From NCBI RefSeq assembly GCF_029623955.1, contig NZ_JARSBP010000002.1, positions 186,001-250,000 on the forward strand: a stretch of DNA of 64,000 nt, read 5' to 3'. The notes under the pieces were generated by a model, which searched no databases, was not told the origin of the DNA, and saw only the letters and a list, made by a program, of their open reading frames with translations. Made by a program: the position numbers and the translations under genes. The DNA comes from Mycobacterium sp. 236(2023) (lineage in GTDB: Bacteria; Actinomycetota; Actinomycetes; Mycobacteriales; Mycobacteriaceae). Positions 33,811 through 43,541 of this stretch are shown here, piece by piece (position 1 is the first letter of the stretch; every line of letters begins with the position of its first letter).

Positions 33811-34571
33811 ATCTGCCCGAACCCGCCGAATGGCGCAGGCGACGCTGGCTCGGCCCTCTCCTGCTGGTGATCGGCGCGGGCGTGGCCATCGGATACGGTG
33901 CGCTGGGCGTGGTGGCGACGGCCCGCGCAAGCTATCTGACGGCTGCGGTGACGAGCGGATTCGCCGTGTCCACTCTGCTGTTCATCGCTGCGCTGGTTCC
34001 GGTGATGGGGGGACACACGGTCGAGAGAACTCGCACCGACGCAACGGGTTTGACGATGGTTCCCGATCGGCGATTCACGCTGCTGGTCACCGCTGCGATC
34101 CTGGTAGCGCTGCCAAGTCTGGTGATCTTCACGGTGTTCGCCCCGCTGGGCCGTATCGACTTCGCGACCGGACGAATCCTTCAGGTGGCGTTTCCCGTGC
34201 TGGGGGCGTTCGCGGTGATCGTGACGGTGGCGGGGTTGGTCACCGCATGGCGCCGAGGTGGGATTGGCCACGTCACGCTGTCGCCTGTCATGATCGAGAA
34301 TGCCGATGTGTTGTCGGTGAGGCGATTCGAGTGGGACGACGTCGTCGATGTGGTGGGGCATGCCGAGTCGAAGAAAGCATCTCGCGCCGTCGTCCTTCGC
34401 CTGCGCGACGGCGGCGAAGAAGTCATCGGCAATGCGAACGTGTACGTGCGGGGCGGCGCAGCGCTCTACTGGCTGGTGCGCCACTACTGGAAGCATCCCG
34501 AAGATCGCGATGAGTTGGTCGACGCGCGAGCATCAAAGCGATGGCAGGAGGGGCGTTTCGACGTGTCTTGA
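33798..34571 (+). CDS. Four-helix membrane protein, third gene of the WXG100-type operon
   Basis: A 257-residue protein. Membrane helices are seen at about 17-37 (LGPLLLVIGAGVAIGYGALG), 48-68, 85-108 and 120-145, followed by a soluble C-terminal ~100 residues (IGHVTLSPVMIENADVLSVR, then WDDVVDVVGHAESKK, then GNANVYVRGGAALYWLVRHY) with a PH-like or bPH look. ATG 33798 overlaps the end of the preceding gene by 13 bp, indicating coupling. In this position it could be an immunity or membrane partner to the effector-like protein, an inference from operon layout only. The 63-bp repeat copy 4 begins 2 bp after its stop. Confidence 0.7.
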   Translation: MPVLDLPEPAEWRRRRWLGPLLLVIGAGVAIGYGALGVVATARASYLTAAVTSGFAVSTLLFIAALVPVMGGHTVERTRTDATGLTMVPDRRFTLLVTAAILVALPSLVIFTVFAPLGRIDFATGRILQVAFPVLGAFAVIVTVAGLVTAWRRGGIGHVTLSPVMIENADVLSVRRFEWDDVVDVVGHAESKKASRAVVLRLRDGGEEVIGNANVYVRGGAALYWLVRHYWKHPEDRDELVDARASKRWQEGRFDVS

Positions 34572-34572
34572 G

Positions 34573-34635
34573 CGCCGAGACTGAAGCTGTGCAGGCGTCT
34601 ACTCGAATTTTCCCTGCATATCTTCAGTTTCGGCG
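34573..34635 (+). repeat. 63-bp hairpin repeat, copy 4
   Basis: Begins 2 bp after the stop of the four-helix protein gene and ends 6 bp before the stop of the convergent DUF5078 gene, filling the intergenic space exactly. Outer arms CGCCGAGACTGAAG / CTTCAGTTTCGGCG (one G-T-type mismatch), inner stem TGCAGG / CCTGCA, loop ACTCGAA on the plus strand. Confidence 0.88.
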
Positions 34636-34640
34636 TGCGG

Positions 34641-35105
34641 TCAGCGGATGACCCAGTTCCATACGGACATGTCGCCGCGGGGGTAGTTCATGCAGACGTC
34701 GGTGGCGTGCGCGACGACGCCCTTGTTGTTGAAGAAGATCTTGGCCCAGTTGCCCCAGCGGGTGGCGACCTGCTCGTAGTAGATGTTGGTGGCGGTGTTC
34801 TCGGAGTACTGGCGGCGGCCCACGGCGTCGAGTGAGAAGAACCAGTGGATGCGGTCGAAGGCCATCTGCTGGATGTCGGCGGGGCGGTTGCTGCGGTCGA
34901 TCATGTAGCGCTCGAAGTACACCGGGTTGGTGTCGCGGACGGCGGCGAGGTACTGCTCGACGTCGCAGGTGGTGTGGATGATGCGGCGCGGGATCGGATA
35001 GTCCTCCGTGGAATCGGCCAGCGCCCGTGGTGAAAGCACTGCGGCCACCACCGCTGCCAGCACGACGAGCATCACGGCGCGCACGGCCCATCGGATGTCA
35101 CTCAT
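34641..35105 (-). CDS. DUF5078 family exported protein
   Basis: A 154-residue exported protein. The signal peptide is about 1-33 ([20 protein letters not shown], then RALADS). The mature part has [20 protein letters not shown], then [18 protein letters not shown], then [20 protein letters not shown], the DUF5078 pattern known from mycobacteria. ATG 35105 overlaps the DUF732 stop by 4 bp (ATGA), so it is translationally coupled to it. Its position at the end of an mmpS-mmpL operon suggests an accessory role in export of the same substrate. Confidence 0.85.
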   Translation of the reverse strand: MSDIRWAVRAVMLVVLAAVVAAVLSPRALADSTEDYPIPRRIIHTTCDVEQYLAAVRDTNPVYFERYMIDRSNRPADIQQMAFDRIHWFFSLDAVGRRQYSENTATNIYYEQVATRWGNWAKIFFNNKGVVAHATDVCMNYPRGDMSVWNWVIR

Positions 35106-35404
35106 GACAACTTCCCCAGATGCTCGGGGCAGTAGGCGCGAAGGCCGGCGCCCAGGAACTGCCAGACCTGCTCGGTGTTCGCGTCCAGATTCCCGTGGAG
35201 GAACTCGGCGGCCTCGCGGCCGTCGGCGTCCACGCCGGTCGTCAACCGCTTGCACGTGATCTTCGCCAGCCACGCGTTGTAGTCCTTCTGCCCATAGATC
35301 CCGACGGTCTGCATCTGTGCCGAGAAGTCGGTGTCGGTATCGGCTGAGGCGTTGGGCGCCAGCAGGATCGAAATTGCTGCCAGGCCGATGATCACCCGCT
35401 TCAC
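35102..35404 (-). CDS. DUF732 family exported protein
   Basis: A 100-residue exported small protein starting GTG at 35404, which overlaps the mmpL stop (GTGTGA junction). The signal peptide is about 1-22 ([18 protein letters not shown]). The mature part has [20 protein letters not shown], then ITCKRL, then YCPEHLGKL with two cysteines, as in the DUF732 family common in mycobacterial envelopes. The open frame extends upstream inside mmpL but is not meaningful. Function unknown; context suggests a part of the MmpL export system. Confidence 0.85.
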   Translation of the reverse strand: MKRVIIGLAAISILLAPNASADTDTDFSAQMQTVGIYGQKDYNAWLAKITCKRLTTGVDADGREAAEFLHGNLDANTEQVWQFLGAGLRAYCPEHLGKLS

Positions 35405-38286
35405 ACGGTCACCTCCTGACGCGCCTGCGGCCAGGGTTTCGGTTTCGGTCGCGGACGCACGTGCGTCGGCCACCAGAACCACTTGCCCATCAGCGCCGCG
35501 ATCGACGGCGTCATCAGCGAGCGGACGATCAGCGTGTCGAACAGCAGGCCCAGCCCGATCGTCGTACCCACCTGTCCGATGGTGATCATGTCGCTGACGA
35601 TCATGCCGATCATCGTGAAGGCGAACACGAATCCCGCTGCGGTGACGACGGATCCGGTGCCGGCCATCGACCGGATGATGCCGGTGTTGATTCCGGCGTG
35701 GACCTCCTCTTTCATTCGGGACACCAGCAGCAGGTTGTAGTCCGCGCCGACGGCGAGCAGCACGATGACCGACATCGGCAGCACCATCCAGCTCAGCGGG
35801 ATACCGATGATGTGCTGCCACACCAGAACCGACAGACCGAACGACGTTCCGAGGCTCAGCACGACGGTTCCGACGATGACGGCTGCGGCCGCAACGGCCC
35901 GGGTGAGGATCACCATGATCAGGAAGATCAGGATCAGCGACGCCACCGCCGCTATGAGCAGGTCGTAGTCGGCGCCCTGTTGCATGTCCTTGTACATCGC
36001 CGCGCTGCCGCCGACGTAGACCGTCGAGCCTTCCAGCGGTGTGCCCTTGATGGCGTCGGCGACGGCGACACGCATCGGGTCGATACGGGCGGTGCCTTCC
36101 TCGGTCAACGGGTCGCCTTGGTGGAACACAGTGAAGCGCACCGCCTTTCCGTCCGGCGACATCATCAGCTTCATGCCGCGCTGGAAGTCCGCAGTCTGGA
36201 AGGCCTCCGGCGGTAGGTAGAACGTGTCGTCGTTACGGGCCGCGTCGAACGCCGCACCCATCGCTGTGCTGTCCTCCTGCATGGCGATGTTCTGGTCCTG
36301 TTGCATCTTCTGCGCCTGGTACTGGTTCAGCATGATCTGCTTCTGGTTTTTCATCGTCTGAATCATTGCCGGCATCAGGGCAGCCATCTGCGGCGTCAGC
36401 TGGGCCATGCGCTCGATGTCGGGGACCAGTTCGTTGAAGTCGTCGGCCATCGTGCCGATGCCGTCGAGGCTGTCGAAGATCGATCGCAACGCCCAGCACA
36501 TCGGGATGTTGAAGCAGTGTGGTTCCCAATAGAAGTAGTTGCGCAGCGGCCGGAACTGGTCGTCGAAATCGGCCAGATGATCGCGCACGTCGTTGAGGTT
36601 CGCCGACGTGTCCTGCATCTTGTCGGCCATCCGGCGCGTGACGTCCGCGAGCTCGAGGGTGATGCTCTGCATCTTGGTCATCGAGTCGATGGTCACCTGC
36701 ATCTCGTTGGCCTGCTGCAACGTGTTCTCCAGCACGGTCTGCTGGAAATCGTTGTTCATGATCTGACCGTTGCCGCTCTGGCTCACCGTGTAGGCCAGTG
36801 ACGCATGCTTGATCGGTTTGCCGTCGGGTCGGGTGATCGTCGTGACCGACGCGATCCCGTTCACCCGCACAAGGGCTTTGGCGATCTTGTCGATGACGAG
36901 GAAGTCGGCTGGATTGCGCAGGTCGTGGTCGGCTTCGACCATCACCAGATCGGGGTTCATCTTCGCGTCGGAGAAGTGCCGGTCAGCTGCCGCGTACCCG
37001 ACGTTGGCGGGCACGTCGTCGGGCAGGTAGATGCGGTCGTTGTAGGTGGTGTGGTAGCCGGGCAGGGTCAGCAGTCCGACCATGCACAGCACAGTCGCCA
37101 TGATCAGTATGGCGCCGGGCCAGCGGACCGTCGCCGCGCCGAGGCGTCGCCAGCCGCGGGCGCGGCCGTTGCCCTTGGGCTCCAGCACTTTTCCGAAGCG
37201 GGTGACGATCGAGATGAGGGCGGGGCCCAGCGTCAGCGCCGCGGCCACGACGATCGTCATGCCGACCGCGAGGGGAATGCCCATGCTCTGGAAGTACGGC
37301 AACCGGGTGAAGTGCAGGCAGAGCGTCGCACCCGCAATGGTCATGCCCGAGGCGAGCACCACATGCGCGGTGCCGTGAAACATGTCGTAGTAGGCGGACT
37401 CTCGGTCCATACCGTTTCGCCGGGCCTCTTGGTAGCGGCCGATGAGGAAGATCGCGTAGTCGGTGGCGGCGGCGATCGCCAACGTCACCACCATGCTGGT
37501 GGCGAACGTCGTCAAGCCGAACACTTCGTAGAACCCGAGGAACGAGACGATCCCGCGGGCCGACAGCAGGCCGATGAACACCATGCCCATCGTGACGAGC
37601 ATCGTGACGAAGGATCGGTAGACGATCAGCAGCATCACGATGATGATCGCGATCGTCACGCCTTCAATGGTTTTCATGCTGGCGTCGCCGACGATGTTCT
37701 GGTCGGTGGTCAGTGCCGCGGGGCCGGTGACGTAGGCCTTGACGCCCGGCGGCGCCTGGGTGCCGTCGACCGCGGTGCGCACGGCGTCCACGGACTGGTT
37801 GGCCAGCGCCTCGCCCTGATCGCCGGCGATGTAGACCTGCACGTAGGCGGCCTTGCCGTCAATGCTCTGGGCGCCCGCCGCAGTGAGAGTGTCGCCCCAG
37901 AAGTCCTGGACGTGCTGGACGTGGGTGGTGTCGGTGTTGAGCTTGCGGACGATTTCGTCGTAGTAGGTGTGCGCGTCGGGTCCGAGAGGTTCGTCGCCTT
38001 CGATGACGATCATCACCGAGCTGGAGGTGTCGTACTCTTCGAACTTCTCGCCGACGTGCTTGGTCGCGATCAGCGACGGGGCGTCGTTGGGGCTCATCGA
38101 CACGGCGCGCAGCTTGCCGACTTCTTCGAGCTGCGGGACCACGGTATTGAGGAGTGCGACGATCGCGATCCACACCAGCACGATCGGGATGGCGAACATC
38201 CGGATGAAGCGCGGCAGTGCGGGCCGCTTGACGGCTGCGTGCCGAGGGAGCACGTCGGTGCGTGCCTCGTCGGTTTCGGTTGTCAT
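35401..38286 (-). CDS. mmpL: MmpL-family lipid/siderophore exporter
   Basis: A 961-residue RND transporter of the MmpL4/MmpL5-like class. It has an N-terminal membrane helix ([20 protein letters not shown]), periplasmic domain 1, a helix block containing [13 protein letters not shown] (Asp-Tyr proton relay), a long periplasmic domain 2 with a coiled-coil-like Met/Gln-rich segment around [20 protein letters not shown], and a second helix block with [15 protein letters not shown] (second relay pair). The cytoplasmic tail is short and Pro/Lys-rich, without the extended MmpL3 tail. Its start overlaps the mmpS stop by 4 bp. It likely exports a lipid, siderophore or drug with MmpS. Control by the divergent TetR gene is probable. 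Confidence 0.94.
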   Translation of the reverse strand: MTTETDEARTDVLPRHAAVKRPALPRFIRMFAIPIVLVWIAIVALLNTVVPQLEEVGKLRAVSMSPNDAPSLIATKHVGEKFEEYDTSSSVMIVIEGDEPLGPDAHTYYDEIVRKLNTDTTHVQHVQDFWGDTLTAAGAQSIDGKAAYVQVYIAGDQGEALANQSVDAVRTAVDGTQAPPGVKAYVTGPAALTTDQNIVGDASMKTIEGVTIAIIIVMLLIVYRSFVTMLVTMGMVFIGLLSARGIVSFLGFYEVFGLTTFATSMVVTLAIAAATDYAIFLIGRYQEARRNGMDRESAYYDMFHGTAHVVLASGMTIAGATLCLHFTRLPYFQSMGIPLAVGMTIVVAAALTLGPALISIVTRFGKVLEPKGNGRARGWRRLGAATVRWPGAILIMATVLCMVGLLTLPGYHTTYNDRIYLPDDVPANVGYAAADRHFSDAKMNPDLVMVEADHDLRNPADFLVIDKIAKALVRVNGIASVTTITRPDGKPIKHASLAYTVSQSGNGQIMNNDFQQTVLENTLQQANEMQVTIDSMTKMQSITLELADVTRRMADKMQDTSANLNDVRDHLADFDDQFRPLRNYFYWEPHCFNIPMCWALRSIFDSLDGIGTMADDFNELVPDIERMAQLTPQMAALMPAMIQTMKNQKQIMLNQYQAQKMQQDQNIAMQEDSTAMGAAFDAARNDDTFYLPPEAFQTADFQRGMKLMMSPDGKAVRFTVFHQGDPLTEEGTARIDPMRVAVADAIKGTPLEGSTVYVGGSAAMYKDMQQGADYDLLIAAVASLILIFLIMVILTRAVAAAAVIVGTVVLSLGTSFGLSVLVWQHIIGIPLSWMVLPMSVIVLLAVGADYNLLLVSRMKEEVHAGINTGIIRSMAGTGSVVTAAGFVFAFTMIGMIVSDMITIGQVGTTIGLGLLFDTLIVRSLMTPSIAALMGKWFWWPTHVRPRPKPKPWPQARQEVTV

Positions 38287-38708
38287 GCTGCCTTCACCAG
38301 GCAGTAGGTCGCGGCGTTCATACCCTCGGCCGTCCTCTCGTCTTTCACCTCGTCGTCGACCGTGACGCGGCAGCTGATGGATTGGCCGTCACCCTGGGCC
38401 ATGATGTTCGGCATCACGGACGGCAGCGTCGTCTCCAAGGTCAGTGACCAGGGCAGACTCACCTCGCCGGTGCGTTGTGGCTTGCCGTCGAGATCGGCGT
38501 AGTTGATGGTCGCCGAGGAGCCGGTTCCGAAGACCTCGTAGGTGACGACCTTGGGGTTGAAATTCTCGGCGGTGTCCGCGTCGATGGGTGTGACGATGGC
38601 GCCGTGGGAGCCGAACACCGAGCGGAGGTTGGACACGGCCAACCCGCCGATGGCGACAGCGAAGACCACTAGGACCGGGAGCCAGACTCGTTTGACGAGC
38701 GAAATCAC
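38283..38708 (-). CDS. mmpS: MmpS-family membrane accessory protein
   Basis: A 141-residue protein with one N-terminal membrane helix ([19 protein letters not shown]) and a periplasmic beta-sandwich domain ([20 protein letters not shown], then [20 protein letters not shown], then [14 protein letters not shown]), the MmpS pattern. MmpS proteins cooperate with the MmpL encoded next to them in export of siderophores or lipids. It is the first gene of the four-gene operon; its stop overlaps mmpL by 4 bp. A good sigma-A-type promoter lies about 100-130 bp upstream. Confidence 0.93.
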   Translation of the reverse strand: MISLVKRVWLPVLVVFAVAIGGLAVSNLRSVFGSHGAIVTPIDADTAENFNPKVVTYEVFGTGSSATINYADLDGKPQRTGEVSLPWSLTLETTLPSVMPNIMAQGDGQSISCRVTVDDEVKDERTAEGMNAATYCLVKAA

Positions 38709-38808
38709 TTGCCGCTCACCGATTGTGGGCGCGCTTGTACTGCAGGCAAGGTGATGCCTTTCGATGAGGGGACGCCGCGAGCCACCTGTCGGCAGGCGAT
38801 CTCAGGGA

Positions 38809-38837
38809 AATCTAAGCCTGAAAGTGGATAGAGTCAA
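38809..38837 (-). promoter_or_regulatory. Sigma-A-type promoter of the mmpS-mmpL operon
   Basis: On the minus strand: -35 TTGACT (38832-38837), 17-bp spacer, -10 TAGATT (38809-38814). This predicts a leader of about 95 nt before mmpS. An 8-bp palindrome ATAGCTAT (38845-38852) lies just upstream of the -35, between the operon and the divergent TetR gene, and could be part of its operator. Confidence 0.65.
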
Positions 38838-38882
38838 TCCGGTTATAGCTATTTGGTAAGGGACATCACTAAACTGGGCGCC

Positions 38883-39545
38883 GTGATTGACAAACCTGGC
38901 CGCGATCTGCGCAAAGATGCCGAGCGCAACCGCGCCCGCATCATCGATGCAGCCCGTGAGCTGTGCGCGACCCGTGGGTTGGAGGCCACGCTCAACGAGG
39001 TGGCTCATCACGCGGGGCTGGGAGTCGGCACGGTGTACCGGCGGTTTCCGACGAAGGACGCGCTGTTCGAAGCGATCTTCGAGGACGGCATCGACCAACT
39101 CGTCGTGCTCGCCGAGGCCGGACTGAAAGCGGACGACTCGTGGGAGGGCCTGTCGTCGTTCGTGTGGAAGATGAGCGAGTTGACGGCCACCGACCGCGGG
39201 CTTCGGGAGATCGCGTTCAGCAGGCAGTGCTGCGGCGGTCGGGTCGACATCGGCCGTGACCGGTTGCATCCGCCGGTGAACAGACTCGTCGAGCGAGCTA
39301 AGCGGGAAGGCTATCTGCGGGCCGATGTGGCACCCACGGATATGCCGCTGCTCGGGCTGATGGCGGGCGCGGTGAGCGAGTATGCCGGTGACATCAACCC
39401 CGAACTGTGGCGGCGCTACGTCGCAATCCTGTTGCAGGGCCTGCGCTGCCAACCGAAGCAGGCTCCCCTTCCGGTCAATGCGCTGAGCCAGGACGAGATG
39501 GAGTCGGCGATGTCGACGTGGCGCCCGGGCGCGGGGCAGGCGTAG
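38883..39545 (+). CDS. TetR-family regulator divergent from mmpS-mmpL
   Basis: About 220 residues. The helix-turn-helix covers about residues 12-60 (RARIIDAARELCATRGLEAT, then VAHHAGLGVGTVYRRFPTKD), with a helical sensor domain after it. The GTG at 38883 gives a typical start (DKPGRDLRKDAERNRARI); a TTG ten codons upstream is possible. Position opposite the mmpS-mmpL-DUF732-DUF5078 operon makes it the likely repressor of that exporter, as known for several TetR-MmpL pairs. The C-terminal tail (ALSQDEMESAMSTWRPGAG) is polar. Confidence 0.88.
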   Translation: MIDKPGRDLRKDAERNRARIIDAARELCATRGLEATLNEVAHHAGLGVGTVYRRFPTKDALFEAIFEDGIDQLVVLAEAGLKADDSWEGLSSFVWKMSELTATDRGLREIAFSRQCCGGRVDIGRDRLHPPVNRLVERAKREGYLRADVAPTDMPLLGLMAGAVSEYAGDINPELWRRYVAILLQGLRCQPKQAPLPVNALSQDEMESAMSTWRPGAGQA

Positions 39546-39698
39546 GCGGAGGCATCTCGACCCAGACGGGTGTAGGCTGGTGTTCAGCTGGTCATCTCCA
39601 GCAGTTCGGTTGAGCCTGGTTTCTGCGTATTTCGCGCTGCGCCCGCCGAGTCTTCACCTACGCCGCTCTGCCGGTGGTAATGCCCAGTCGGGATCGTT

Positions 39699-40877
39699 TT
39701 GAATGCACCAACGTTAGTCAACCATTTGCTCGCTCCCTTTGGGATGCAAGGGTTTTCATACCTACCGAAGGTCGGCATCGTCAGCACATACGCACCAACG
39801 GTGTGCGGTCTGGCGACTTTCAGTGCCGCCCTTGCCGGCGGCCTGTCGACGCGGGGCGTCGATGTCAGGATCGTGCGTATCGCCGATGACGTTCCGTCTG
39901 CCGACCGCGACGTCGTCGGGGAGATCGTCCAGGGTTCGGCACCGTCGATCGCCGCGGCGTGCGCACTGCTGAACAGGAACGATGTCGCGGTCATCCAGCA
40001 CGAGTACGGCATCTACGGCGGCCCTGACGGCGACGAGGTCGTCGAACTCATGAAGGGGCTTACGGTCCCGTCCATCGTCGTGGCCCACACCGTGCTGAAA
40101 GATCCGACAGCACATCAACATTCAGTTCTCGATGAGATTCTTGCTCTGGCTGACCATGTGGTCGTGATGTCGGAGGCGGCCCGGAGACGCCTGTGCGATG
40201 GCTTCGCCGTCGCGCGCCGAAAGGTGAGCATCATCCCGCACGGTGCGGCGCTCCCCGTGGGTGTCGCCCTCAAGCGGTCTGGACGACCGACCATCCTGAC
40301 CTGGGGCCTGCTGGGCCCTGGAAAAGGTGTCGAGCGGGTCATCGATGCGATGCCTGCGCTCAAGGATCTTCCTCAGCGGCCGCGGTACCTGATTGCCGGC
40401 CGCACTCACCCCAAGGTGTTCGCTGCTCAGGGCGAGGCCTACCGCGATGGGCTCGTCGCTCAGGCGCAGCGCCTTGGCGTCGCCGACTCGGTGTTCTTCG
40501 ACGCGGCCTACCGCACCCAGAAACAGTTGACCGAGCTCATGCAGGCGGCCGCCGTCGTGGTCCTGCCCTATGACTCGAAAGACCAGGTCACCTCGGGAGT
40601 GCTGGTCGACTCCGTCGCCGGCGGGCGGCCGATCATCGCGACCGCCTTCCCCCACGCCATCGAATTGCTCGGCACCGGCGCAGGCACCGTGGTCGGACAC
40701 GACGACCCCGACGCTCTGACGAGAGCCCTACGGCGCACACTGACCAACCCGCGCGCCGCGGGCACCATGGCGTCCGAGGCGCGGGGGCTGGCTCCGGCGA
40801 TGGCGTGGCCCGTGGTTGCCAACGCCTACGTCGTTCTGGCGCAGCGGTTGGTCGCCGAACGGCTGGCAGCTGCGTGA
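39699..40877 (+). CDS. GT4-type glycosyltransferase (module 2)
   Basis: A 392-residue GT-B glycosyltransferase paralogous to that at 24113 over its full length: VGIVSTYAPTVCGLATFSAA in the N-domain, ILTWGLLGPGKGVERVIDA and SGVLVDSVAGGRPIIATAFP in the donor-binding domain. Both have the same length of 392 residues from aligned starts. TTG at 39699 is the best start by alignment, although an ATG 15 codons later is possible. Its stop overlaps the next gene by 4 bp (GTGA). Members of this group occur with GH130-type phosphorylase genes, as here, pointing to synthesis of a mannose- or glucose-containing oligosaccharide, an inference. Confidence 0.85.
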   Translation: MNAPTLVNHLLAPFGMQGFSYLPKVGIVSTYAPTVCGLATFSAALAGGLSTRGVDVRIVRIADDVPSADRDVVGEIVQGSAPSIAAACALLNRNDVAVIQHEYGIYGGPDGDEVVELMKGLTVPSIVVAHTVLKDPTAHQHSVLDEILALADHVVVMSEAARRRLCDGFAVARRKVSIIPHGAALPVGVALKRSGRPTILTWGLLGPGKGVERVIDAMPALKDLPQRPRYLIAGRTHPKVFAAQGEAYRDGLVAQAQRLGVADSVFFDAAYRTQKQLTELMQAAAVVVLPYDSKDQVTSGVLVDSVAGGRPIIATAFPHAIELLGTGAGTVVGHDDPDALTRALRRTLTNPRAAGTMASEARGLAPAMAWPVVANAYVVLAQRLVAERLAAA

Positions 40878-41896
40878 GTGGTAGAGCGGGACTACATCGA
40901 TTCGACCATCTGTTGCGAATGACTGATCACCGCGCCACTTTCGAGCACGCCCGATTCACCGAACCTCGCCGCGCACATGGCTACTGCACCGACGACATGG
41001 CCCGCGTTCTCGTCGTCGCCACCCGGGAACCGGCGTCGAGCCCCGAAGTGAACGGTCTCGCCGGAAAGGCCCTGACCTTCCTGAACGAAGCTCAGTCCCA
41101 TGACGGGACGTGCCGTAATCGGATGAGTGTCGGCGGTCAGTGGACGGACGCTCCGAGCACCGACGACCACTGGGGACGGATGATCTGGGGGCTCGGTACC
41201 GCTGCAGCCCGCAGTGACGTCAGCCTGGTTCGCCGCGTCGCGACGATTCAGTTCGAACGCGCCGCCAAGACAAGGTCTGTCCATCCTCGGGCGATGGCCT
41301 TCGCGGCGATCGGTGCGGCCGAGCTCCTCGGTGTCCAACCCGGACATGAGCAAGCGCTCAGGCTGCTCTCCGACTACGCCGCATCCGCTCCGAAGCCGAC
41401 CGGTGATCGCGAATGGCCTTGGCCCGAAACGCGACTCACGTATGCCAACGCCGTGCTGGCCGAGGCGATGATCGCGGCAGGGGTGGCCCTGGACGACATT
41501 GCGCTACGACAGCACGGGCTGGACCTACTGGAATGGCTGTTGGATGTCGAGACGGCCGACGGTCATCTCTCACCCACGCCCGTACGAGGCAGGGGACCAA
41601 GGGACATGGCACCGGGGTTCGACCAGCAGCCGATCGAGGTGGCCAGTCTGGCCGATGCGTGTCACCGCGCTGCATCCACAGATCCGCGAGCGCTGTGGCC
41701 AGATGGCGTCCGCGCGGCCGCTGCGTGGTTCCACGGCGACAACGATCTCGGCTTGCCGATGTGGGACCGGCAGACGGGCGGGGGATTCGACGGCTTGCAC
41801 GCAGACCGCGTGAACCTCAACCAGGGAGCGGAGTCCACCCTCGCCGTCATCGCGACGCTGCAGCAGGCTCAGATGTTCTCGTCTGTTGCGCAGTGA
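40874..41896 (+). CDS. Alpha/alpha-toroid glycosidase-like protein
   Basis: A 340-residue soluble protein starting GTG at 40874 in the stop of the glycosyltransferase gene. It shows repeating helical hairpins with aromatic/acidic motifs (RAHGYCTDDMARVLVVATRE, then WTDAPSTDDHWGRMIWGLG, then WPWPETRLTYANAVLAEAMI, then GFDQQPIEVASLADAC), the look of a six-hairpin (alpha/alpha)6 barrel found in glycan-active enzymes. The paired acidic residues in YCTDDMAR and TDDHWGR are candidates for catalysis. I cannot place it in a numbered GH family. The GTGA overlaps on both sides mean tight translational coupling with the glycosyltransferase and the phosphorylase. Confidence 0.7.
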   Translation: MSGRAGLHRFDHLLRMTDHRATFEHARFTEPRRAHGYCTDDMARVLVVATREPASSPEVNGLAGKALTFLNEAQSHDGTCRNRMSVGGQWTDAPSTDDHWGRMIWGLGTAAARSDVSLVRRVATIQFERAAKTRSVHPRAMAFAAIGAAELLGVQPGHEQALRLLSDYAASAPKPTGDREWPWPETRLTYANAVLAEAMIAAGVALDDIALRQHGLDLLEWLLDVETADGHLSPTPVRGRGPRDMAPGFDQQPIEVASLADACHRAASTDPRALWPDGVRAAAAWFHGDNDLGLPMWDRQTGGGFDGLHADRVNLNQGAESTLAVIATLQQAQMFSSVAQ

Positions 41897-43368
41897 GTTC
41901 CGCTCGAACCGAACTCGTCACCCGTAGCTCGCAACGCATCGAGGCGGACGCCGGTCGCGTGGTCACCCGACTGTTCGTGCCGGGCCAGGAGAGCTTCGAG
42001 CTCCAGGAGTCCCGTGCGGGCGTCGTGCTGTCTCGCATCTTGGCGCTGAGCGATGACGAGGTTCGGAAGGCTCTGCACGATGTCGTGACCCGCTTCGGCG
42101 GTCGGCACCGCGACCTGAAGGGCACCTGGCGCAAGCACGCCAGTGAGCTCGCCGACCGGCTCGACCCGAACCGGGAGTTCACCGAATCACGAATGCTGTT
42201 GCTCGGAGCCACTTTCACCAACGAGTTCGCCATCGAAGGTGCGGCGCTCTGCAATCCCAGCATGGTGGCCCACCCTGATCAGTCAGGGATAGCGCAGGGA
42301 AGCCTGCGGTTCGTCATGAGCGTGCGGGGGATCGGCGAGGGACACCGCTCCACCATCGGTTTCCGCACCGGCGTCATCGACGCCGCCGGCCGTACCACGA
42401 TCGACGAGCCGGTTCCGTTCGCCTCCACCGGGCGGATCGAACATACGCTGCTCGACGTCGCCGTCTTCCGCGCCGAACTCAGCAGACATGACCACGCCGG
42501 CGAAGCCGCCGACTATGTCTTCGATGCTCTCGGTGCCCTCTTCACCCGAGCTGACCTCGATGAGCGCCTCGACAGCCTACGGGCCCACCTGAGTACACGG
42601 GGACAAGCCGTAGACACCATCGCCCTGATCGGGCAGATCGCCGCCCGCTCCTATGCTGTCGAATTCGGCAGTGAAACAACACTTTCCGAACGGGTGCTGT
42701 GGTCGGCGATGGATGCCGAGCAGGCGGGCATGGAGGATGCACGGTTCGTGCGCTTCACCGATGACGATGGTTCGATCGCTTACCACGCCACGTACACGGC
42801 CTACAGCGGATCGCAGATCAGCCAGCAACTCCTCACGACCACCGACTTCCAGAACTTCACCTCGATGCCGCTGGTGGGCGGTGCTGCGGCGAACAAGGGT
42901 ATGGCGTTTTTCCCCCGCCGGATCAAAGGCCGGTACGCGGCCATGTCGAGGTCGGACCGCGAGACGAACTCGGTTGCATTCGCCGACCATCTGTCGGTTT
43001 GGCCGACCTCGGCGCCGTGCCAGCACCCGACGGAGTCCTGGGAGACGCTGCAGCTTGGAAACTGTGGTCCGCCAATCGAAACGGATGCGGGCTGGCTCGT
43101 GTTGACCCATGGGGTAGGGCCGATGCGCACCTACAGCATCGGGGCGATACTGCTCGACCTCGACGATCCGACGCGAGTGATCGGCCGTCTGAGACGGCCG
43201 TTGCTGGCCCCGTCGGCGGAGGAGCAGAACGGTTACGTGCCCAACGTGGTCTACTCCTGTGGCGCGCTGATCCATGCTGACACCGTGGTCATTCCGTACG
43301 GGATCGCCGACGGCGCGATCGGGGTGGCCGCCGCGCCACTGGCCGAACTCTTGGCCGAACTGACGTGA
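41893..43368 (+). CDS. GH130-like beta-mannoside phosphorylase
   Basis: A 491-residue protein. The C-terminal ~330 residues look like the five-bladed propeller of GH130 phosphorylases: NPSMVAHPDQSG, then EDARFVRFTDDDGSIAYHAT, then KGMAFFPRRIKGRYAAMSRS, then GPPIETDAGWLVLTHGVGPM, then PNVVYSCGALIHADTVVIPY, then YGIADGAIGVA. GH130 enzymes split beta-mannosides with phosphate (or hydrolyse them). The first ~150 residues form a helical extension. The GTG at 41893 overlaps the preceding stop (GTGA); the frame is open further upstream but lies inside that gene. Linked with a GT4 enzyme it suggests making and recycling a mannose-containing glycan. Confidence 0.8.
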   Translation: MSSARTELVTRSSQRIEADAGRVVTRLFVPGQESFELQESRAGVVLSRILALSDDEVRKALHDVVTRFGGRHRDLKGTWRKHASELADRLDPNREFTESRMLLLGATFTNEFAIEGAALCNPSMVAHPDQSGIAQGSLRFVMSVRGIGEGHRSTIGFRTGVIDAAGRTTIDEPVPFASTGRIEHTLLDVAVFRAELSRHDHAGEAADYVFDALGALFTRADLDERLDSLRAHLSTRGQAVDTIALIGQIAARSYAVEFGSETTLSERVLWSAMDAEQAGMEDARFVRFTDDDGSIAYHATYTAYSGSQISQQLLTTTDFQNFTSMPLVGGAAANKGMAFFPRRIKGRYAAMSRSDRETNSVAFADHLSVWPTSAPCQHPTESWETLQLGNCGPPIETDAGWLVLTHGVGPMRTYSIGAILLDLDDPTRVIGRLRRPLLAPSAEEQNGYVPNVVYSCGALIHADTVVIPYGIADGAIGVAAAPLAELLAELT

Positions 43369-43541
43369 CACTGACCACGTGCTGGGGTTTGTCAGCGTTT
43401 ATCGGCACTGACCGCGGGTAGTCTCGAGCTAGCCCGCCGACGCGATGCGACTTCTCGCCCGATCATCGTCGACCGGCGCCACATACTTCGGTTTCAGGGT
43501 CTACATCGATGCCCTTCAGCTGGATCGACTCTAGGACCCAC

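Noticed and set aside
36805..38307. 500-codon plus-strand frame across the mmpL gene
   Set aside because: Antisense shadow of mmpL; no coherent domains and very high Val/Asp/His/Arg content.
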